Assembly (NCBI GenBank): GCA_026261815.1
Contig: JAMPIT010000174.1
Span: 12,462,001 to 12,526,000, forward strand
Direction: 5' to 3'
DNA: 64,000 bases
From: Monarcha castaneiventris obscurior
Taxonomy: Eukaryota > Chordata > Aves > Passeriformes > Monarchidae
Positions within the stretch are counted from its first letter, which is position 1. Each line of letters begins with the position of its first letter. This document shows positions 1 through 15,200 of the stretch, piece by piece. The position numbers and the translations under genes were made by a program. The notes under the pieces are model-generated. The model was not told the origin of the DNA and searched no databases. It saw nothing but the letters and a program-made list of their open reading frames with translations.

Positions 1-3000
1 ACTGATAATGGGAAGACCAGTTTTCAGAAATTAATGTTAAAATTGAGAAATTAAGTTAAAATCTGAATCTTCAAAGGAACTTAGGGATTTCTACGTGTGC
101 TGGTTCAATGCTTAACTTCAGATCACTGCACTTATTGGTACAATTCTTAACTTCTGAGTGTGTGCCCATGATGTAGCCTGTGGCAAGACTTTGGTATTTG
201 AGTTCTGTGCTCCTCAAGGAAAGTGCAAAAGCCACCTGAGATCACCAAGCAAAACAAACAGTAAGAGATATTTAGAAAGAGACCACCAGAGCCTAAAAAG
301 GAGGCTCATGTTCTATGCTCATGATGAAGGCCATTATAATGTTCAGCTAGAGTTCAGAGTTTGGATTTGTCTCCTGGAGCTGGACACCCAAGTTTTCTGT
401 TTCTTAAAGCACAATGTAATCTCTTCTATACATAATCTTCCAGTCCAGATAATTCAGCGGGGGAATCAGAAAACATGTGTTCAAAGCTCATCTTTTCTTA
501 AAATTTATTAACATCAAATCCACACCTCTCACTCCTCCAGGTAAGAACTGTGAAACTGTGTTTCAAGTGAAAATACTGACATTGTTCCACTCCTTAGAAA
601 AAGACTCATGATCCAGTGAACAAGAGTGATTGGACAGTCATTGGGCAAAGTGGAGACCTGGACTTTGCTCCCTGCTCTCTGACTTATAGGTAGTCATGCT
701 CCAGCAGCAGAAACCAAGTTTCTCTGTCTCAGATATTAGTTTGCAATTCTCTCCAATATTGATCCACACCTAAGGTATTGTTAAACTTTCTGAGGTTGAT
801 TACTGGTCTCTGAGACACAAAATATAGAACTATGTGCCTTAGTAAACACCCTTAAATATTAAAAATGCCATTAAAGTGTTTTCTCTGGGAAATAATTTGC
901 TGAACCTCTCTTCTCTGCCGATAAACCTTTCCAACAGTGCAAATCCTTGTAATTCTAATGCTCCAACATAGACAATAGCAACTGTTTCTTCCTGAATTAC
1001 ATCTGCTTGCTAACTGGTGGCTGCAGGCAGATGTGCTCACCCCATCAACAAACCAGTGAAAACTGGCCTGGAGGTTTATTTTCCAAGGTGATTGATAACC
1101 ACAAACACCTGTATTTAAGCCAATAGTCATCTTAAGAATTATGTGAAGTAATGAAGAGGCAACAAATCACACCCTTTCTGCTGAACTCCTTGACAATTTA
1201 ATTCTCTGTGATATTTTAATCACAAGACTGGGTGAACCTGGTCAGACAAAGAAGAGGGTCATCCTATGTCAGTTTTATTCATCTATGACACCAAAATTAT
1301 GGGTTTCTTTTTACCTGTACAGGTATGGTAGCTTCCTAGTATTTAATTTGACTTGAAAAACAAGAAAGGAAAATCTAAAAAATCACATATGACAGGCTAT
1401 GTAGACCAGTACACAAGCATCCACGGCTGTGAATTCAGAGACATTTGTCAATGGGGGAAAGGTGCAGTTTGACTATTCATAACAATCCTAGGATTAGTGC
1501 CCTATCCCTCATGGCACATCTTTTAATAAGGAATAAATTAGATTCCTATCTTCTCTTTTTCTGCTTTATCATGCATAAATGTTACATATGCAAAAGATAA
1601 TGTAAGGCTTACATTTTAAAAAGAAATGAAAGTATGAGAAGTAAGGTGACTTTCCTGTATTTTTGTTATTTAATGGCAGGAAGAACATAGCACATAAACA
1701 ATGTCACTAGCATAGACATATCAAATTTTTGCTTACAGGACAGTTATGGAATGGTGAAGGTTCTTTCATTGCAATTTGATATTAAAGGAGCATTAGGAAT
1801 GCAAGGCCTATCCAACTTAATAACTGGAAAACCTATGTGTTACTATGATCCATAATTATCAATGCAATCAGAGCTTTAAATTAAGCCATTCTATTTATAA
1901 GGCAAGTACATGAATGACATAATACAAAGACCAGACACTAGGATACAATACAAATGCTAAGGTTATTTATCACTTGAAAAATTGCCCTAGGATTGCGATA
2001 AAGTTACCAGCACATTAAATATAAGGTATGACGAGAAAACCATGTGCTTGGGTTGGACATGGTGGACTTTGCAGGGCAATTAATAAGTAAAATGATGTAG
2101 CTTGTGCTACATCAAAATTAGAACCACATGATCATAACTCCTCTTTCTGGTTATAGGTCCAGGAGACAGTAGACATCCATCCTTGCTTGATTGCTCTGAG
2201 ATGAGGATGCTGCCTTCACTAATTGCTGCAAACGGGGTAGATTTTTTTTTCTTAACCTAAGTAATTCGCTGGTTTGGATCTCTAAGTATGGAGAGCTAAG
2301 CAGGGATTTTACCATTGCCACACAGACTTTTAAATAGACACTGATGTAAGAACCAAAAAAATCCACTGTCTGTCACTACTGATTTGGTTTAGAGTTGAAT
2401 TAATTATCCTTTGTATAATTCATAAAGTACATTAGAATATTAAGTTAATGTAATGCTCTGCTTTCCTGATTAGAATATTTTGTCAATCTTTCCTTCATCT
2501 AGGTTTACAGAATCAAGTATTCCAATCAGTGACATTTAAACACAACTAATTTCAACTTCGAGGTGCAATCAGTAGTTTTTCACAAGCAATCACACTAGTA
2601 GATTAAGGACGCTGACTCTCTTTGGGAACTCATTTCCTTCTCCAGAATTTTCTGGGAAACAATCTGGTTTGAGGGTAAAGCAGTATTTTGAATAAAACCC
2701 AGTAGTCTTGGCCTCTGGTATTTAACTGGAGTGTTATAAAAACAGGTGCTAATGTCAAGCACATTATGTACTCACTCCCCTGCAGTTGTTAAGGTGATAG
2801 ATAGTGTGGCAGAAAGCACCTCTTGGCAGATGAAATTTCCTGAAATGTCCTTGTATTCTACACCAGCTGTGTAAAAGTGGGGTCAACAGCCATGCCCTCT
2901 GGGCTGAGATGAGCAATTCAGTTATGAATTTCTCAGCTACAGAGCTTGAAGGCCACAGTAAGAATGTGAGAGAGAGGATGGAATTCTGGCCCTGGAGGAG

Positions 3001-4978
3001 TCCAGGGGAGGGCTGCTAACAACTTTAGGGAAGACCAGGATTTCATTCAGTGTGTTTTAGAAATAGAAGTCAGGTAAGGGGTTCCCAAAAAGATAGAAAA
3101 TAAATGAACCATTCTGTTGGTTACAGGGCAGTAGTGTTTCCACTGAAAACAGTTCAAAACATTCCTGCTGGAAAACTTGTCTTTCTTCACAAGTTTGTAA
3201 CTTCTAAACCAGGAAATAACATCAACTAAACTGTGATTCTATTAAAAATCATCCTGGTTTTATCCAAAACTTCAAAATTTCTGCATGATAAAATTTGGCA
3301 TAGGGCATTTGGGGCAGAACAGGGACAGGTGAGGAAGGATCGGTGTGGAGAGCAGGAAACACACAGCAGCTTATGAGCAGAATTGCTGCAACATTTGCAC
3401 AGAGCAAACAAGCTCTCAGATTGCAAGGTCAGTGCCAGGCTGCCTCTCATTCCAGATGAAGGGTGATACAAGGTCACTTCTCTGTGTTCGGGCTGTTGCT
3501 CCTGGTGCAGGCTGCACTGCCAGCAGGAAGCGCCCATCCCTCCTCTCAGACAATGACTTTTCAGGGATACGCAGAGTTGGGGAGATCGGAATCCAGCTTT
3601 CTCCTGCTTCAAACATTAACACAGACTTGTCTCACCAGTTACACCATCATAAACCATGGTTGGAGCAGGGGCCTTGCATTTTTTGCACAACACAAACCCC
3701 ACTGGTGGATCTTGTTCAGTTTTCTGTCCCCGTTCTTTGGCCCTTCGTCAATACTTGTGTCTAAAAAAAGGAATATGGATAGAAGTGTGCCTCATGTTAA
3801 CAACATTAATTAAAATTATCCTGTATAACAGAAACATGATGCTATTTCAGGGGACACTTATACTAATTAAAAAAAAAAAAGAAATGAAAGGACAGCAGAT
3901 AGGTTCTTTCCAATGTATGGCTGCCAAGAAGCTATTTCTTATAACTTTTCTTCTAGCAAGAATATCCATTCAACATCTCAGCAATAGCTGGAGTTTTTGA
4001 AGTATCTGAGAAAGGAGAGGTGGGACAGAGGCATTCAAAGCTAGAATACATTCCTTTACAGAACTGGTTGGTGGCTAGAGTATTCAGGATATCAAAGCTG
4101 TCTTGCCTGAGCTTTAAATAAGACAACTCATTTGAACTTTCACAGTTTATTTTTACTGAGCCAAAAGCTACAGTACTGCTCCATGAAACAGGGATTTGGG
4201 CTTAGTATTCACAGCCCTGCCCCTGTGCCTTGCACATTTATACCATGAGAGGCTCTGCCATTACGTGATCACGTAACAAATTCACACCCCTATTCCCTCT
4301 AGATAATTCGCAAGTGTTTGAACCCGGGAGCTGCTCGCTCTTCCGGCCAAGCCCCGTGCCACAAGTGTGCACCACATGAGCAGCTGAGGCTATTCCTGCT
4401 CCCCTGGCTGCTCCAGGATGCTGGGATCCCCACTGCCAGGCAGCACATGTCCTGTTCTGCACTCGCATGCCTTGTGTTCAGATGCTTGGGCAGGTGCTCT
4501 GGTTATGGCCTGTGAAGCAGTTGTGCGTCCCAGACTAGCAGATCATAAAATCTGAGGTTAATAAAGGGATAAGAGGTGTAGCACTGGCAATATCAGTGGG
4601 GAGGGGGCTCTATGGGAGTCCAAGGTGTGACCATTGTTTAAAGGATATTAAGTGATTTGTGGGGCTTATTAAAAAGTAAGAACTGTGTCTCAGTCTTTCT
4701 CTGCAGTTCTCTCACCTTTTCTATTGTCTTTCCCCACATTTCCCAAGTACTGACAAAAGAATTTTATGACTATTGTGGCATTTATAATATTTTTCACAGT
4801 TTTTTAAAGCATAAAGCAGGCTTAGTTTGCATATTTACTTGTAAGTAATCTAGTAGGAAGCCTGAATGATCACTGTAATGTTGTGGTGCCTTCTCTCTTT
4901 TTCTTCCTCTTCTTTCCTTCTTATTTATTTCAGAAATGAAAATATTAAGCAGCATGTAATGAACCCTTATTCATGATG
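1..4978. other. Intergenic 3' flank, no gene seen
   Basis: AT-rich DNA without a recognisable exon, RNA gene or repeat. Open frames at 158-511 and 3226-3813 overlap on both strands, show no domains and are taken as chance. Confidence 0.7.

Positions 4979-5048
<70 letters not shown>
4979..5048 (+). repeat. (GATA)n microsatellite, about 17 units
   Basis: An essentially uninterrupted tetranucleotide array of GATA units, about 70 bp. A (GCAA)4 run follows at 5101-5116. Long pure arrays are normally length-variable between individuals. Confidence 0.97.
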
Positions 5049-5100
5049 GAGGCAGAAAGATGCAGTCAAACTATTTGATGAAGTGAAATAACTCAGGAAA

Positions 5101-5117
5101 GCAAGCAAGCAAGCAAG
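5101..5117 (+). repeat. (GCAA)4 short tandem repeat
   Basis: Four perfect GCAA units about 50 bp after the GATA array. Confidence 0.8.
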
Positions 5118-5725
5118 AATATACCACTTTATCACACAAAAAGTGTGTCTCAGAAATCCCTTCCTGAAGTTCCTGAGTTCACTTAAGGTCTATTTGTGCC
5201 TAATAAAGAGTTAATGTCAATAACAGAAGCACTAGGAATTAATTATAATAGCATATTAGATAGGAAGAAAAATGTGATGGTAATGTTGGACCAGTGGCAG
5301 TAAACTGTGCAGATTTAATGAAGTAGATTAAGGGTCAGATTTTGAAGTTGTGTAAATTCTCCTTATCTCATGGATTTTCTCTCCAACACTTTATTAGCTC
5401 TGTGTAGTGGGTTGAATCTGAGCTGATGGACAGACACTTTTCTTTTGTCTTTGATTCACAATTGGATTTATGGTAAATTTGATCTCAGTTTTTCTCCGCC
5501 TCTGTTCCGTGATTATTTCTGGCTGCTGAAATACTGTTAGCTCAGTTAGAAGCTGTATATACCTAAAGCCTTGCTGTGTCCAGAGAAGTTTGGGAAAGCA
5601 AATGAATACAGAGGTTTTTTATAATTTTTATTGGAATCAATATCTGATATCAAAAGATATCAATTATCTTCTCCAGAAATTATTGAACTTTCTTCCTTTG
5701 TGTTTTTTTTTTTTAATGTACTCTA

Positions 5726-5772
5726 TGCTAGAGTACAGATATACCATATAAAGATCTATCTGTACTCTAGCA
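5726..5772. repeat. Perfect 16-bp inverted repeat with a 15-base loop
   Basis: The left arm at 5726-5741 (tgctagagtacagata) is exactly complementary to the right arm at 5757-5772, separated by 15 bases. It can form a hairpin on either strand. A T-run lies just upstream at 5703-5714. No target-site duplication or open frame is attached. Confidence 0.85.
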
Positions 5773-6193
5773 AAATATTATTATTTCAGTTTCAGGTTTG
5801 AGCTCTCAGCTTCAGACTAGGTAGGCTGGTAAGAATTTAAAGGACAACTTTGGACACAGACAGGAAAGATTAGATCTGATCTTCTTTTAGCCTTATCATT
5901 TAAAGCTCCCACCTTGTGAGTTTAGAGTCACAGGGAAGCAATAGACTCTTAATTGAACTCATTTAAAATGCATATTTAAATATCTTACTCTGAGACTCAA
6001 ACCAGGAAACTTTCTTTAAGATGAATCAGCAATAAAGTATTCTAAGCTGGAAATCAGTTTTTGAAGATCTTACGGTGCCCTTAATCCACATCTTCTTATT
6101 CAGTAGAATAAAGAACATAATTCAGTAACATTCCAACTGACTCAGCAGTCCCCAGGAATGTGTCAGCCATTTGATTCTCAACCTTCTCAAATG

Positions 6194-6212
6194 AAAAAAA
6201 AAAAAAAAAAAA
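6194..6212 (+). repeat. Poly(A) run, 19 bases
   Basis: Homopolymer run in the 3' flank. No retroelement body was recognised on its upstream side. Confidence 0.8.
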
Positions 6213-9200
6213 TAGGAAGACTTTTTTTAAACATTTGATTTCAAGGCTGGCCACAATACCTAGGCTCTCTGCCTTCTCTCCTGGATTGTATTTAATTTAA
6301 CAGAGCTGACATGTTTGGAGTATCAAGTATAGCCTGCACAAAATATATCTAATTACAGAAAGGGCCTGAAACCTGGAGCAAAGATGACACCAGCTGACAG
6401 TCATTCCAGCTCCTTGGCTTTGACACAAGTTCTTACATTGTTCAGGTACTAAATATCAACCCAGAGAACCTGATGCTTCCCCTTTGGACTGTGCAGTAAA
6501 TGAGTTCCATCCTCCAACACATGTGCTCATGCAGTGTTTTGCTATTAAAGTGTGTGAGTAATGGAGTATAAGAGTATCTCAGACATAAATCAAAGCATGT
6601 GCCCTCTCTATCATGTGCTATTTTGCCCAGACTTGAATGACCAGGAATGCCTGCTGGCAAGCAGTCTGCATTTTCGAGATAAGACCAACTGCACGTGGCA
6701 TAAGTGGGTGCCATGGAGAGTATCATTTAACCCCACGGGGAAACACTCGAGAATGTAACACATCATCTGTAACTTATTCCCCTTCAAGAAATTGCACTGC
6801 AATTTTAGAAGGCTTGCTCCGAATTACTTCTAGAATGTAAAGAAAAAGTTTGGGTTGGGGAAATATGGAGACACTCAGACCATGTTTTTCAGTTTTGACA
6901 CTTTGCTATCTGGACAAGACACAAGAGATTATGGCCAAACCTGCTTGTCTTGCTTTCAGCGGAAGTTGAGTCAGCCCTGTGCTGATTGCTCCTGAATGTC
7001 CTGCCTCCTTTAACACCCATCTTCATGGTACTTTGGGCTGGAAGGCAAAGTCCTCCCATTTGTGTAATTCTTTCCTTCATTGCAGTGGGACCACATATAC
7101 TTTTTACATGTTGATTAAAACCAAACTGTAGGGCTTGAAAACAAATCTCATCTTTTCATACTTTCCTAATTTCTAGTGATGTCATGGAGGTTGTAATGGC
7201 ATGAGGCAAATGCATTACACCACACAGAATGGAAGTCTTAAACATAACTAAATTTTCAAGTGCCACTTGAAGAAAAATAATGAAAGAAAAAAACCCCTTC
7301 TGCAGATAACTGAAAGGCTTTATGTTTTGGCATAGTTTCATTTTCAGCAGAATCCGGACAAGTATTTCAACACCTCAGATAAATGAAGAATACTTTTAGT
7401 TTCAAACCACACTCTATATCAGCAACATTGATGCTTTATGAAATAGTTAAGCAAGGATAGACAAGTTTTGCCTGTATTAATGGAACTGACTATTCAGATT
7501 TATGATTGATAGGTCAAGTTTCAGGTGATTGGTATTTTAATAATACAAATGACAATAGCAATATAAATTTACAGCTTTTCACCAGAGTTTCACAGTCCAA
7601 CACTACAGTGATCAGCTACAGAAGAGGTAGGCATTATTATTTTCCTGAAGGAGCAGTTTTCCAGCAAAAACATTGGCTAGATGAGCTTGAAAATTTCATA
7701 GGAACATGACATTTTTATCAACATTTTTTTTTTTAGGATCACATCAGAATGCTTGCTTTGTCTGCCTAAATAACCTTTAAAATATAATCTACCTTAAAAC
7801 ATTTTAATAAGGTCAGGACAGAAATATTTCAGCAGTTTGTTTGACATAAATTTTCAAACTGTTTGATATATTGATGTAACAATTCAGACGGAAAACAAAT
7901 GTCAAAATGTCAGAATTTCCTGTGGTTTGGGACACTATTTTAGAGCCCACTCTTAGGAAAATACTGCAGTAACTTGTAACAATGAAGACTGAAGTGCAGT
8001 TTGGGAACACATCCTTCTGGATAAACTAATGAGCAGTCTTCAAAACTGATGTTAAGATCAGGGAACGACTTACTGATGGAATTGGATGGAACAAAATCAC
8101 AATCATCCTCCCACTCCTTTGAAACTATTTGCCACAAAGAACAAAGGAAGGAAGACCTCAGAGCAGGTTGCACCCTCAGCTACAAGACATTTCTGAATTT
8201 TTGGCCCTAGAATTATGAGGAGAAAATAAAAATAACATTTCATGTCCTGATTACACCCAATAAGTAGAACATCTTCACTGACATTTAACCTTTATTCTTC
8301 TTTCAAGTAGTGGAAACATGCGTAATTTCACAGTGTCACAACATTAGTTAAAAGAACATGATTCAGATCTCTGGCTTAAAATAACTGGAAGTTAATCCTG
8401 GAATTGCTCAGACAAAAATATATTTTAGAGTAGTTGCAGGTTTGGTTTTTTTTCAAATATAAATGAAAAGTCTGAGTAAAAACTTATAAGGTTAATTTTC
8501 TCCATGATCTTATTTCTGCTTTGGGGCTGGATTTTTTGATGTTATGTTTTGTTTTGTTTTTATTGTTTGCCTGCTTCTATTTTGATTTTAATTACTTTTT
8601 TGTTTTTTGCCTTTTTTTTTAATGCTATAGGAAGTTTCCTTGAAATTACAGACTTGCTGTGTCTGGCAGTCATATGTAGCAGCATTTAGAAATACACTCT
8701 TTCTGGATCTTGAAAATGAAAGTATTGAATAGTTACAACCTGAATTCAATCCATAAGCCTCAGGGTATAAACTGATCACCAGATGGGGTAAGGAAGAAAT
8801 ATCCCCTGTTGTATGATATCACATGCACTAAGTGGGTTTAACACCTTCTTCTGAAGTATTCTGAATTGAGACAAGATGCTGGATAAGATGGATTTTTGAT
8901 CTATTCTGTTAAAACAGTTCTTCTGCTATTACACTCCTCCCCCCAGTGACTCATTTCATGCAGTGGAATCCAGCGGCTCCAGCTTGGGTGTCTTACATGG
9001 ACAACACAGCAAGGCATGGAAAGGGATTGGGAACCTTCCTTGCTTACTTCAAATGGGAAACTGTTACTTTATTTGATAACTTTAGAAACCATTAGGAACT
9101 CTATTAGCAGAACATTTAAACCCTCCAGCTAGTGTCAACAGAAGCAGCAGGTGTTCAAGTCCTTCTGGAGATTCATCCCTTGGTTTGTATCATGTGCTAA

Positions 9201-12200
9201 ATATGCTGTAAGGTGTTTGTGTGGGGGTGAAAAGATGAAGCAAAAATACGGGGAAAAAATTTTTAAAAAGATAGAAATGGAAAACTTACAAATACTCAAG
9301 GATGGATTCCACATGGACATCACATGGGCATCTAAGAAATCAGAAAGGAGATTCTTCTCAAGGATCTAGACGTTTATATTCCTAATTGCAATTCTTACAA
9401 AGTTTGATGACAAGGTTGATGGCATGGCCAATGCTACCTGTAGCAGTCTCACTCTCTACTTATCTTTCCAATTGCTGGGTCTATATTCTCATTTTCTCCC
9501 TTCTTAATCTCCTGGCTTTCAATGCACCCCATGTTAAGATATCCTGAGGATGTATTTTACTCCTATTTTATGTACAGGGTATTTGTTTTATTCCCTCTGA
9601 TGGCATTAGAGTTTGAAAGAGTGAGCAACAAACTTGAGACATTCTCCAAGACTCAACAAAACATTCAACCTCTGAAACATCCAGCTGATTACACAGTTTG
9701 CATATATACACACACACATTAATTCGTGTTGTAGGGCTGGGAAAGGAAACCAAGTAAACTCTGAAGATACAATCAACAGCTTAAACAAAGCTTTCTTATT
9801 CTGGCCTCAGCAGTTTATCCTGTCCTGCAGAAGCAATCTGAGGTTACTCCAATCCCAGCCCTCTCCCCTAAGCACTGTGTGGAATGAGGGATAATTGCAT
9901 AAGTAACGCATATGCAAAGTTTCATCGCTGAAAAACAGTGTTTCTGTACCAGACTTAATGTTTAATACTCCAACCATTTTTAACCTGAGCTAGATCTGCT
10001 TTCTCATTACCCCTGAGCCTCAAGCAATGGCATATCTCTAGGACCGCTTTATTTTGATTCAAAACCCAGAATGAGGACTGGTAATTTACACAGGTAAATT
10101 GTACTGCATAGCCTGTTCATTTCCTCCCTTCTGTTCCATTTCTCCCAGTTGTCCTGACAGAAAAATATGTTAGGATCTGTTAAGGAATGTTTGATAGCAG
10201 TTTTTTGAATTAAGCAGATGTAGCAAGCTCACATCTCAACCATTAATAGAATCTGGATACTTAGAGGACTTACAAGAGGTGACTATTTGTTTATATTATC
10301 AAGTTAACAACTGAGATTCTGAGGTTCTGTGGAAACCAGCATCCTAAGCAGAGATCTGTCCATCCAGGAACTTCATCCAAGATTCCATTCAACTTGGCAC
10401 TGATGTGTTGACTGATAAGAAGCAGGACTGCACAAACAGGCACCTTATTGTTTTGAGGGATATCAATGCAGTCAGCAGATTTGCTGGTGTTCTGCAGCAG
10501 AACATCCTTGACAACTGGAGGCACCAGGAGTTATATTTGATGTTTTGTGCTGGAACAAAAACTAAAACACTGTTTCTGCTCTGACAAGCTGGAACTTGAG
10601 CAATTTTGCATTTTCTCTTCAACAGCACATCCAGCTTTCAGAGAAATAGGACACTGGCTTGTATTTCATTGTAAAAAGGAAAATGCTTTTAAAGGCAAGT
10701 CTTATTAGCCAAGGAGAAGATTTGGAAAGAGGAGAAGCCTACTTGCCTACTTTCTATGGACTTGTTCAAGTTAAAAAATGATTGTGGGAAAGATTTTCCA
10801 GATAAGATGGTTCTCCCTGTTTTTACATGGAGACCTTGCATTCCTATTCACATCATGCTTTTCACTGAATCCCTAAATACAACAAATAATCATGCTTTAG
10901 TAAGCACCTGCTTGGCTTATTTGAAGAATCCTTCTGTGACGGCATTAAATCCTGACCTTTGACTTTTCCTGTCTGATGCCAAAATGATTATTTCTGCTGG
11001 TTCTCAGTTTGACATCAGGGAGCAATTGGTTAAGCCTCTGATCCTTCATCTTGTTATCTGCTGTTCTTACAGATGTCGATCATGTTTCGGTACTCAGATT
11101 TATAAAGACAGATTTAATATTCCAATAGCTGTAGAAAAAGGTGCATCAGTTTCAACTGATACTGGCTCACCCACAATGTAGATGAGCCAATAATACTTTT
11201 TTCTTGGGTTTTTTCCCCCAATTTGCCCACAAAAACTGAAAAATACTGAGAAGACAATTCAGTTCATAGAAGCCAAACAGTCACACAAAAATTTGAAGCC
11301 TCTAGAGTTCAGTTTACCTCCAAAGAACAAACTCCATTAATGAGGATTCTTCTATTGCTTGTCACACCTAGATTCAGATAGAAAAAAAACTCCAAAGATA
11401 TTTTTCTAATTAAAGGATATTACAGATTTGTGCTGTCCTAAATAATGAAAAAGAACCCTAGCACTGAAAATTAAGCATTAAAAAATTAAAAGCATTGGTT
11501 TCAAAGAAAAACTTTTATTTTTCAAGCCAATAAGACATTTGATTTCAGATATTATGTCAACGAAAGTGAGGTTAATGTGTATGTCTTACCTCAGCTAAGT
11601 ACCTACCTTAGAAATGATACATTCTTTATGAACTAATTGCTTTTATTATGAAGTCACCATATTTTTTCAATCTTCTGTACCAAAAATGCTGAGAAACTTT
11701 CTTCTGAAACAAAGTTCACAAGTAACAACACAAACAACTAGTCATTTTGGTTGCTGATAAAAATACAGCTCAGTAGGGACATGTGGTTCCTATGTAGGCA
11801 AAATTCTGGGCTAGCCCACTTCTGATGAAAGAGAAGAACCAGATGAAACATTCTGGCCCCCATAGTGGAGTAAATGGAGCTGCCATGGTCATGCTGCCAG
11901 AGCTGGTGACCTTGTGCCATCCTGGTGTCCCAGCAGGGCCAGTGTGGATAACCACAGGCTCTGGCATCACCATCGCGTGCTCCAGTGATGGGTGATCCAT
12001 GCTCCAGTGATCACACATACCAGGGAGATTTCCATGAAAAGCTGCTGTTAGGAATGCTTGGGCACTTGTGGGAACTGGAAGCTAATAGGCTGAAGAGCTC
12101 AAACACACATCAAAGTCAAGAAGCTAATGCCTGGAATTAGCCATAACAATGGCACTGTCCTTGGTGTTTTCCATTTGTGGGGATTTCTATTTGTTGTGCT

Positions 12201-15200
12201 GTGTTCCAAGGCAGATCCATTGTGACAATTTCCTAATGCATTCATTCAGAGAAGCACAGGTTGTCAGTAATGTGACATTTTAATTTAAACTGTTCAATCA
12301 AATCACATTATATGTCATTTGTTATTTGGTCAGAGCACTGACGTTGTTTCTATCATTGCTGATTTACCCCAAGTTCAGGTCACAGCATTAGCTGATATCA
12401 GTGCAGGAGCTCTATTTTACATTAGCACTTTTTCTTCTTTAAAAAAATGGATTTATTCCTTCGTTTTTATACTAGTGTTTTCTTTAGCATTACAGTTGCT
12501 TTCAAACCTGCATTGCTCTATCCTTCCTTTCAGGTAGGCAGATCTTTTATTCAGAATTTGCATCTGATTACTGGGGTTAATCCCAGTGTCCACAAGAGTA
12601 AAGAGCTCCCTACCAAATCAGCATATTTCTAATTCTCATTCATGCCCACACTAGCAGAAATAAGTAGAATTGGTTTCAATATTCTGTTGAACCTCTCCTC
12701 TGCAGGGCTGCTCCAGCACCACATTGCCACTGTCAGCAGCCAGAACAACTTTGCTGTGCCACTTGACTGGTTGGAGAACCAGAACCTTCTCTCACAAGTA
12801 GATATTGATGCTTGTTTCACTCTCTCTAGTCCATTTTTATTACCTTATCTTCTGCAACTCCCTGGTGTCACTGACTCTCCATCCTGGATTGTACATTGCC
12901 CTTCATCCTTTGGTTTAGATATTTGCAGGTTTCTCCCTGCTGTTCTCCCTGTTTTCTGGCATGGAAACTGTGAATTTTATTTCCAATGCATCGATTCAGC
13001 ACTTTTTGAATTCTACTTGCACAGTAGCTTCTGGTCTAAGTCTGTTCCCACTGAGGTCAGCTGGCAGCTTGCCACAGACTGCAGTGGGAAGAGTCTCAAA
13101 CTGTTAAGTGTAAATTCAGTCCCAAATCTGCAATTTGAAGGATGACATTATGTCTCAGCCTCACTCAGTTTGATCTGTTGATATGTTAGCCAGTTTAACA
13201 TCTTAGATCATGTTCTTGGCATGTTGCTCTGAAGCTGAACACTCCCCCCATCTTTTGTTACCTTTGTGATTACACTCTCCATGGGTTCTTACAGTGCTCT
13301 CATCACTGTTGTATCTGAGGCCCTTCCAATTATTCACTGAGTAGCTAACATCGCTCACATGCAATTCATTTCTGGTCTCCCAGGAGGAGCTCAGTGGAGA
13401 GTTTTGCCACGGCTTCCTCTTCCCCACATCAAACACAAGCTATCCCCTGGCCTACCCATCAACTAAAAATTAGCGTTGGTAAGAACACTCTGTCTAAAAA
13501 AATCCCCCTCCAACCATAATGAATGTTTCCAAGGTCAAGACACTGCACTGTTCCCTATGTAAGGGTATGTTTTTGCTCCAGGATGTATCCTGATACAGAT
13601 GTCTGGGCTACCTAACTCTGCAGGAGGCCATCTACATTCCAGATGTGGATTCTTGTTCAGATCATACTGGCATTACGTGCCATAGTCTTGCCTGTTTCTC
13701 AGATGTAGCCTGAGGGATGCAGCATAAAACACTTGGACAGACATGCTGAAAGGATGGGTTGCCTCACAGTTTCGAGGATGTCGTTGTCTTTGTCCTCAGG
13801 CACCGTCCTTGTCCTCCCAAGTCCACCCACAGAAGTTTCTATTCCCTCACTGTCTTCACATGCTTCACTTCAGTCTATTGACACAGCACAGGGCTGGCAC
13901 TGCAAAACAAAAGAATGACTGGCTCATGCAATGTCTCAGGTTCTGTATTGTCCAAAGGCTGGGAAGCAAAAGAAAGAAGGGACCATTGTCATGGGTTAGA
14001 ACAGCAAGTGATATAAAAATTAGAGTGCTAGTCAAATTAATGAAAAAATGTAGTAAACTGCACTAGCATGTTCTTATCTACTAGGAAAATATTAATTCAC
14101 TGTAAAAAATACCTTAGAGTCACTGAATACCCCAAAATACAATTGATTTTAGTGGAGGTAGGAAACATTCAGGATTGAGTCTATATGGGAAATTGGAATT
14201 GCCTCTCATGATATTGTTCACAACAGTTTATCCTGCATTAGAAAGGAAAGCAACACTTCACAGAAGCTGCAAAACTCCAAGTTGTATGAAAACAACACTT
14301 TGGAAATTAAATCTTTATGACCTTGTCCTTTGTCTCAAAGGATGATTTCAAATGTTAGTCTGAACTGAATGTGCACATAGAGCATAGGATATGAAATATT
14401 CAGATTTCCAAATCATCTTTTTGGCTCTGCACAAATGCAAAATCTGTCTGTTGCAGACGGATTAAACTGAGGTCTCATCTCTCCTCAGTGTCATTGTGCG
14501 TTAACACATAAGACCAGTATGCAGAAAGAAAGGGGGGTTAAACAGGCCTCTGCTTTCTTTTTCCAACCAAAATCATCTTTTGTGAAACTAAACTGAAATA
14601 GTATAAAACTGATTAGCAAGGCTTTTCTGCCTTAACAAAATATAATTTAACAACAAAAAGCTAATCCAAAGTGTTGCCTATCTCTTTGTGAAAAATTGTT
14701 ATGAGAACCTAAGGGTTGTTTTGGCTTGTTTTTTTAAACACCATGAAAAAAAGTGAAACATATGAAAGCAAAAACCATAATTTTTTAAACAGTTCATCAT
14801 TTCACAAATGAATCATGGCTGTGATAAATAAAATACTTCTGGATGATACAGTCTGTCCAAGGGAACGGCAGATGGTGCAGAATGTCACTTGTCCTGCTGG
14901 CCCTCAGAGGTGCCATATTCATCTAAAAGCAGATTGGTAACAGAGTAAATGTAAAATATTCTGATCCCAGACAGTCACCACATTGATTTACCAGTGGTAG
15001 GATTCTTTAAAACAGAAGGCCAAACCACAAACCAAACAAAAATCACTTGAAGATGAAGTACTGTGTTTTGGGGCCCTTCTTTTTCTAAAGTACAAGCTGA
15101 AATTATCACTACTTCACTAAACAGCATGGCTTTAAGAAAACATTTGATTTTGGGACCACAAGAAAATCTTGACAACAACACTGTCAAGTAAAGTGGAATG

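Noticed and set aside
3226..3813. Overlapping open frames on both strands
   Set aside because: Four frames overlap in one patch, which points to low stop density rather than to a gene. No domain is visible.
12642..13145. 167-codon open frame on the plus strand
   Set aside because: No domain, no splice-site or promoter context. With about 7000 open frames expected in six frames of 64 kb, one of this length is plausible by chance.
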